Below, one piece after another: positions 13,442 through 16,741 of a stretch of 16,741 bases of DNA. Location: the NCBI GenBank assembly GCA_910588885.1, contig CAJUSQ010000067.1:1-16741 (forward strand). The letters are read 5' to 3'. The stretch comes from an uncultured Lachnospiraceae bacterium (lineage in GTDB: Bacteria; Bacillota; Clostridia; Lachnospirales; Lachnospiraceae). The notes beneath the pieces are model-generated. The model saw nothing but the letters and a program-made list of their open reading frames with translations. It was not told where the DNA came from and searched no databases. Within the stretch, counting starts at the first letter, position 1, and each line of letters starts with the position of its first letter. Position numbers and translations under genes: made by a program.

Positions 13442-14101
13442 ATGATAAGGATCCTCATCGTAGAAGATGACGCAAATATAGCAAAGTTAATCGAAGCAAC
13501 GGTAGCGATTGGCGGGTATGAAGGAGTGGTCTGCGGCAATGGTCAGGAGGCGTTCCGGAAGATGGAGAAGGAGGGATTCGATCTGGTGCTTCTGGATGTG
13601 ATGCTGCCGGATATGAGCGGGTTTGAGATTATGCGCAGCCGTACCAATACGGAGGTACCGGTCATTTTTATTACAGCCAAGCAGGAACTGACCGATAAGG
13701 TCCGGGGCCTGCGGCTTGGAGCGGAGGATTATATCGTAAAGCCCTTTGAGGCCATGGAGCTGCTGGCCAGGATCGAAGTGATTCTAAGACGGGTCAGCAA
13801 GGCGGCAGCGGTTTATGAGTACGGGGAGATCTCGGTGAACATTGATGAACATACCTGCAAGCTTTCCGGGAATACGGTCTATTTGACGCCCAAGGAATTC
13901 GAAGTACTGGTGTTCTTCCTTCAGCATAAGGACGTGGCGATTTCCAGGGAGCGGCTGCTAAGCGCCGTCTGGGGCTTTGAATACGAGGGGGAAACCAGAA
14001 CCATTGATATCCACATCCAGCAGCTGCGCAAGAAGCTGAAGCTGAAGGAGCGGCTGGTTACGATTCCAAAGCTGGGTTACCGGCTGGAAAGCCTGAAATA
14101 A
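13442..14101 (+). CDS. OmpR/PhoB-family response regulator
   Basis: This is the DNA-binding output of the two-component pair with the kinase at 14163. GGGAG (13429-13433) is 8 bases before the ATG. The 219-residue product has a full receiver domain (1-115): acidic pair D9-D10, phosphorylation site D52 (in LLDVMLPDMSG), T78 and K100 (in VKPF). A winged-helix domain follows (about 125-219) with YLTPKEFEVLVFFLQH, SRERLLSAVWG, TRTIDIHIQQLRKKL and TIPKLGYRL, all typical of OmpR/PhoB. All residues needed for phosphorylation are present. Its targets are unknown; its own operon, behind a structured leader, is an obvious one to test. The kinase gene follows after a 61-base gap. Confidence 0.95.
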   Translation: MIRILIVEDDANIAKLIEATVAIGGYEGVVCGNGQEAFRKMEKEGFDLVLLDVMLPDMSGFEIMRSRTNTEVPVIFITAKQELTDKVRGLRLGAEDYIVKPFEAMELLARIEVILRRVSKAAAVYEYGEISVNIDEHTCKLSGNTVYLTPKEFEVLVFFLQHKDVAISRERLLSAVWGFEYEGETRTIDIHIQQLRKKLKLKERLVTIPKLGYRLESLK

Positions 14102-14162
14102 GCCGGATCCGGAGCGGGACCGGAGTGGAGCAGGCCGTATTTTTTGACGGATCAAGGTGGGG

Positions 14163-15599
14163 ATGGGAGCGTGGAAAAAGATGAAATTATGGCAGAAAAT
14201 ATTTTTATATACTTTAATGCTGGTGATGCTTGCAGTAGGCGTCACCAGTATTTTGACGTTAAAGAACAGTTTTCAGATGGCGATGGAACAGAAGAAAAAG
14301 GCGGCCTTTACGGAGCATGAATTCCTGATTACCAATTTTAAAAGCCTGCTGCTGTCCGAGCGGCTCCGCCAGAACGAAATCCTGTTGGAAAACAGCCGGG
14401 TAAAGAAATATATGGAAGCTGCATTTTCCGAAGAAACGATGGAGAGCAGCGTTGCTTTTTATAACAAGAACCAGGAGCTGGTGTATCAGAATCAGGAGCA
14501 GGAGGCCCCAAAGGAGCTTCTTGCCATGGCGGCCGACGGAGAAAGCTATATGCAGGCCAGCGGAGAACAGCTGTATATCGTATCCAAAGAGACTTTAGAA
14601 ACACGGATTTATTATTTTCTTACAATAACGGATCTAAGCGGGGTTTTCCGGATGCACCGGGATATGCTGAACAATGTCTGCAGAATCAGCATGGTGTGTG
14701 CGTTCGGGATTTCCGCAGTCCTTTTGGTGGTGGTAAAGCTGCTCCTTCTGCCCCTTCAGAAGATCAACGAGGGTACCCGGGCCATTGCCCAGGGGGATTA
14801 TGAACGGCGTGTTCCCCAGAAAGGCAGGGACGAGATTTCGGAGCTGGCCCGGAATATGAACCGGATGGCCCAGGCCGTGGAGAAGAACATCAAGGCTCTG
14901 GAGGATGTGGCGGAAGACCGAAATCAGTTTATTGCCAATTTGTCCCATGAAATGAAGACACCCCTGACTTCGATTCTGGGCTTTGCGGATTTGCTGCAGA
15001 TCAAAAAGGAACTGCCGGAGGAGCAGCGGATGGAGTATGCCGGGATCATCAAGGAGGAAGCCAGCCGGATGCGGATTCTGTCCGGGAAACTGATGGAGAT
15101 GATTACCGTGGGGGAAGCGAACCTGGAATGGGAGGAAGAGGAGGTTTCCGGAGTTTTTAACGAGGTGGCGGCTTCCCTGGGCGTGGTCGCCAAAAGCCAT
15201 GGTATGGAGATCCGCTGCGAATGTGACACCGGAAAGCTTTGGATGGATAAGGAGCTGGTGAAATCCCTGATTTACAATTTGGCCGATAATGCCATGAAAG
15301 CTTCCCGGGAAGGAAATGAGGTCCGGATTCGGGGATGGTTTGAAAAGGAGGTCTTTTTCTTTTCCGTAGAGGATTCCGGGATCGGGATTCCCAAAGAGGA
15401 AATCGGGAAGATCACACAGGCGTTTTACATGGTAGATAAGGTCCGGAGCAGGGCCAGCGGCGGAGCAGGGCTTGGGCTGGCTCTGTGCGTGGAGATTGCA
15501 AAGCTGCATGGGGGAACTCTTACGATAGAAAGTGAGCCCGGAACCGGGACGATTGTGACCGTGCGTATGAAAGGAGGAGCTGCCCATGAAAACCTTTAA
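14163..15599 (+). CDS. Membrane sensor histidine kinase with HAMP domain
   Basis: Partner kinase of the response regulator just upstream. The start is uncertain: GTG 14157, ATG 14163 and ATG 14181 are in frame and none has an ideal ribosome site. I use 14163 (478 residues). In order: membrane segment 1 (about 11-33); extracytoplasmic sensor region of about 140 residues (34-173) with no family I recognise; membrane segment 2 (174-197); HAMP (198-245); HisKA with phospho-acceptor H262 in SHEMKTPLTS; HATPase with N box NLADN (372-376), G1 DSGIGIP (404-410) and G2 GGAGLGLAL (433-441). All catalytic boxes are intact. Its end overlaps the next gene by 14 bases, so kinase and downstream protein are probably made together. 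Confidence 0.93.
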   Translation: MGAWKKMKLWQKIFLYTLMLVMLAVGVTSILTLKNSFQMAMEQKKKAAFTEHEFLITNFKSLLLSERLRQNEILLENSRVKKYMEAAFSEETMESSVAFYNKNQELVYQNQEQEAPKELLAMAADGESYMQASGEQLYIVSKETLETRIYYFLTITDLSGVFRMHRDMLNNVCRISMVCAFGISAVLLVVVKLLLLPLQKINEGTRAIAQGDYERRVPQKGRDEISELARNMNRMAQAVEKNIKALEDVAEDRNQFIANLSHEMKTPLTSILGFADLLQIKKELPEEQRMEYAGIIKEEASRMRILSGKLMEMITVGEANLEWEEEEVSGVFNEVAASLGVVAKSHGMEIRCECDTGKLWMDKELVKSLIYNLADNAMKASREGNEVRIRGWFEKEVFFFSVEDSGIGIPKEEIGKITQAFYMVDKVRSRASGGAGLGLALCVEIAKLHGGTLTIESEPGTGTIVTVRMKGGAAHENL

Positions 15600-16623
15600 A
15601 TCGATCCTGGTTACGATTTTCTGCGGGGCCACGATTCTGCTGGCCGGCTATACCGGTATTATTTTCGGAGGGGAATGGGTGCTGAAAAATCCTGCGGAAC
15701 CGGAGCTGGTAACGATGAAGGGAAATGTGTCCAGCCTGTTCTATTCCCGGCTGGAGGACGATATCCAGCTGTATCCCTGGAATTATTATCCCGAAAATGC
15801 GGAGGTATGGAATTTTGAGGAAGAGGAAACGGAGGAATATTTTTTCTTTGGCTATAATCCTTTTTTGGAACAAGACTTTTTCTATTTGTTGATTTCCGTT
15901 GCAACCGGCGTAAATTACGAGGAGATCAGCCAATGGTATGAACAACAGGAAAAAACAATATTAGGCAGTTTGGTGCAGGGGGAAATGGACGACCGGAAGC
16001 TGCCTCTGTATTTTTATGAAGACGTGCTCACCCTGGAAGGAAGGGATTATGAGGTGAGGATATCCTTCGAGCAAATCCGGATCAACTCCTTTTCCTGTAT
16101 CCAATGCCGGGATACCGGGGTAAAGGAAACGGAGGAATGGAAGGACAAGCAGGAACAGCTGACGGAACAGCTGGAGAAGCATCCCGACGAAGTGCTCCAG
16201 GTTTGCGGGGCGATGTATGACCTCTATTATAACGTGGATCTTGCGTCGAACTGGGGGACATACCTTGCGCTTTATATGGAGTATACCCGGCAATTCGAAG
16301 AAGAGGTGTTTTCTACCAAACGGGAAGTAGGGGGAAGTGTAAATTGGAAGGTCCATGGGGACTGCGACAGTTCCGGGAGCTGCGGTGACGGACAGGCGGA
16401 GAAGATCTTAAAAGAAGATATCAAGGCTTATGAGGAGAAAATGGGAATTACAAACGCTTCCGATTTGGAGGAAAGGGATCTTCTGAATTCTATGCAGATC
16501 ATTGAGCTGCAGGACAGCATCCTGTTGGTAATGGAATCGGATCTGACGGTGGGATTGTACTATGACGTATTGGAGCAGCAGATTGTGGGCTTTCATTTTC
16601 TCAATAATTACTTGCGGCTGTAG
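15586..16623 (+). CDS. Membrane-anchored protein of unknown function, third gene of the two-component operon
   Basis: AGGAGG (about 15573) serves ATG 15586, which lies within the end of the kinase gene in another frame. The 345-residue product has one N-terminal signal anchor (about 6-28) and then a large, acidic extracytoplasmic part rich in aromatic residues (LYPWNYYPE, EEYFFFGYNPF). Five Cys lie outside the membrane: a C-x2-C pair (171, 174), C207, and C260 and C266 in GDCDSSGSCGDG. No enzyme motif or known domain was recognised. Tight coupling to the kinase suggests a partner that modulates or helps the sensor, or a protein controlled by the system. The Cys pairs could form disulfides or bind metal; that is speculation. 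Confidence 0.85.
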   Translation: MKTFKSILVTIFCGATILLAGYTGIIFGGEWVLKNPAEPELVTMKGNVSSLFYSRLEDDIQLYPWNYYPENAEVWNFEEEETEEYFFFGYNPFLEQDFFYLLISVATGVNYEEISQWYEQQEKTILGSLVQGEMDDRKLPLYFYEDVLTLEGRDYEVRISFEQIRINSFSCIQCRDTGVKETEEWKDKQEQLTEQLEKHPDEVLQVCGAMYDLYYNVDLASNWGTYLALYMEYTRQFEEEVFSTKREVGGSVNWKVHGDCDSSGSCGDGQAEKILKEDIKAYEEKMGITNASDLEERDLLNSMQIIELQDSILLVMESDLTVGLYYDVLEQQIVGFHFLNNYLRL

Positions 16624-16640
16624 GGAAGGGCTGTTACAAT
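16612..16640 (+). promoter_or_regulatory. Candidate promoter of the gene at the right edge
   Basis: TTGCGG (16612-16617), a 17-base spacer and TACAAT (16635-16640). It overlaps the last codons of the upstream gene and lies about 95 bases before the start codon at 16736. No terminator is visible between 16624 and 16720. Confidence 0.45.
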
Positions 16641-16735
16641 AGAAGAGAACCTGAAAATTTTGAAATACAGGATTGTGTTTTGGATCAGCGTTGTAAAGTG
16701 AAAAGTAGGTGAAATAGAAAAAGGAGCAGAATGGA

Positions 16736-16741
16736 ATGCGT
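16736..16741 (+). CDS. Start of a further gene (3' end outside window)
   Basis: AAGGAG (16721-16726) is followed after 9 bases by ATG at 16736, with only two codons in the window. Another ATG at 16731 is 4 bases from the ribosome site and less likely. Nothing can be said about the product. Confidence 0.4.

Noticed and set aside
14102..14162. Possible terminator between response regulator and kinase (T6 run at about 14140)
   Set aside because: A T run is present, but no convincing stem precedes it, and the two genes are best read as one operon.
14634..15632. Long minus-strand frame (about 330 codons) inside the kinase gene
   Set aside because: His/Pro/Phe-rich shadow of the kinase coding strand; no ribosome site or domain.

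Overview
The window looks like a chromosomal segment of a Gram-positive, low-to-moderate GC anaerobe of the class Clostridia, most likely Lachnospiraceae. This rests on AGGAGG-type ribosome binding sites, a T-box riboswitch, lipoproteins, a PerR-like 7-1-7 operator, and an archaeal-type aspartyl-tRNA synthetase that heads a gatCAB operon. The genus cannot be named from sequence alone. No rRNA, tRNA, CRISPR array, insertion sequence or phage gene was recognised.

Layout. Bases 1-179 are the end of an unrecognised gene, followed by a good terminator. A consensus promoter with a G8 tract in its spacer (277-305) precedes a broken lipoprotein gene of leucine-rich-repeat type (342-758). Two adjacent DUF4230-type genes follow, one membrane-anchored and one lipoprotein (964-2278). 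They converge on a minus-strand, membrane-anchored NodB-type polysaccharide deacetylase (2316-3419). The 620-base divergent region 3420-4039 holds the deacetylase promoter, a perfect 8-bp inverted repeat, a tandem A-tract repeat, a second promoter and a complete T-box leader.

The T-box controls aspS2-gatC-gatA-gatB (4040-8629), the indirect pathway for Asn-tRNA(Asn) and Gln-tRNA(Gln). AspS2 carries the residues expected of an enzyme that charges tRNA(Asn) with Asp, and GatCAB then amidates the product. The specifier loop contains GAAC, so it can present both a Glu and an Asn codon. An interrupted vanZ-like gene is translationally coupled at the end of this operon.

Next comes a 2-isopropylmalate synthase carrying an AraC-type DNA-binding domain at its C-terminus (9316-11304), the most striking protein here. 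Its terminator overlaps the promoter and operator of a PerR/Fur-family gene, which overlaps a soluble chemoreceptor-like protein with a C-terminal zinc-binding CZB domain (11424-13251). The window closes with an OmpR-type response regulator behind a highly structured leader, its sensor kinase, and a coupled membrane-anchored protein of unknown function with extracytoplasmic cysteines (13442-16623). A promoter and start codon of a further gene lie at the right edge.

The best candidates for something new are the LeuA-AraC fusion, the fur/CZB-chemoreceptor pair, and the kinase operon with its unknown third member. The two-codon T-box is a good instance of a described but rare regulatory design.
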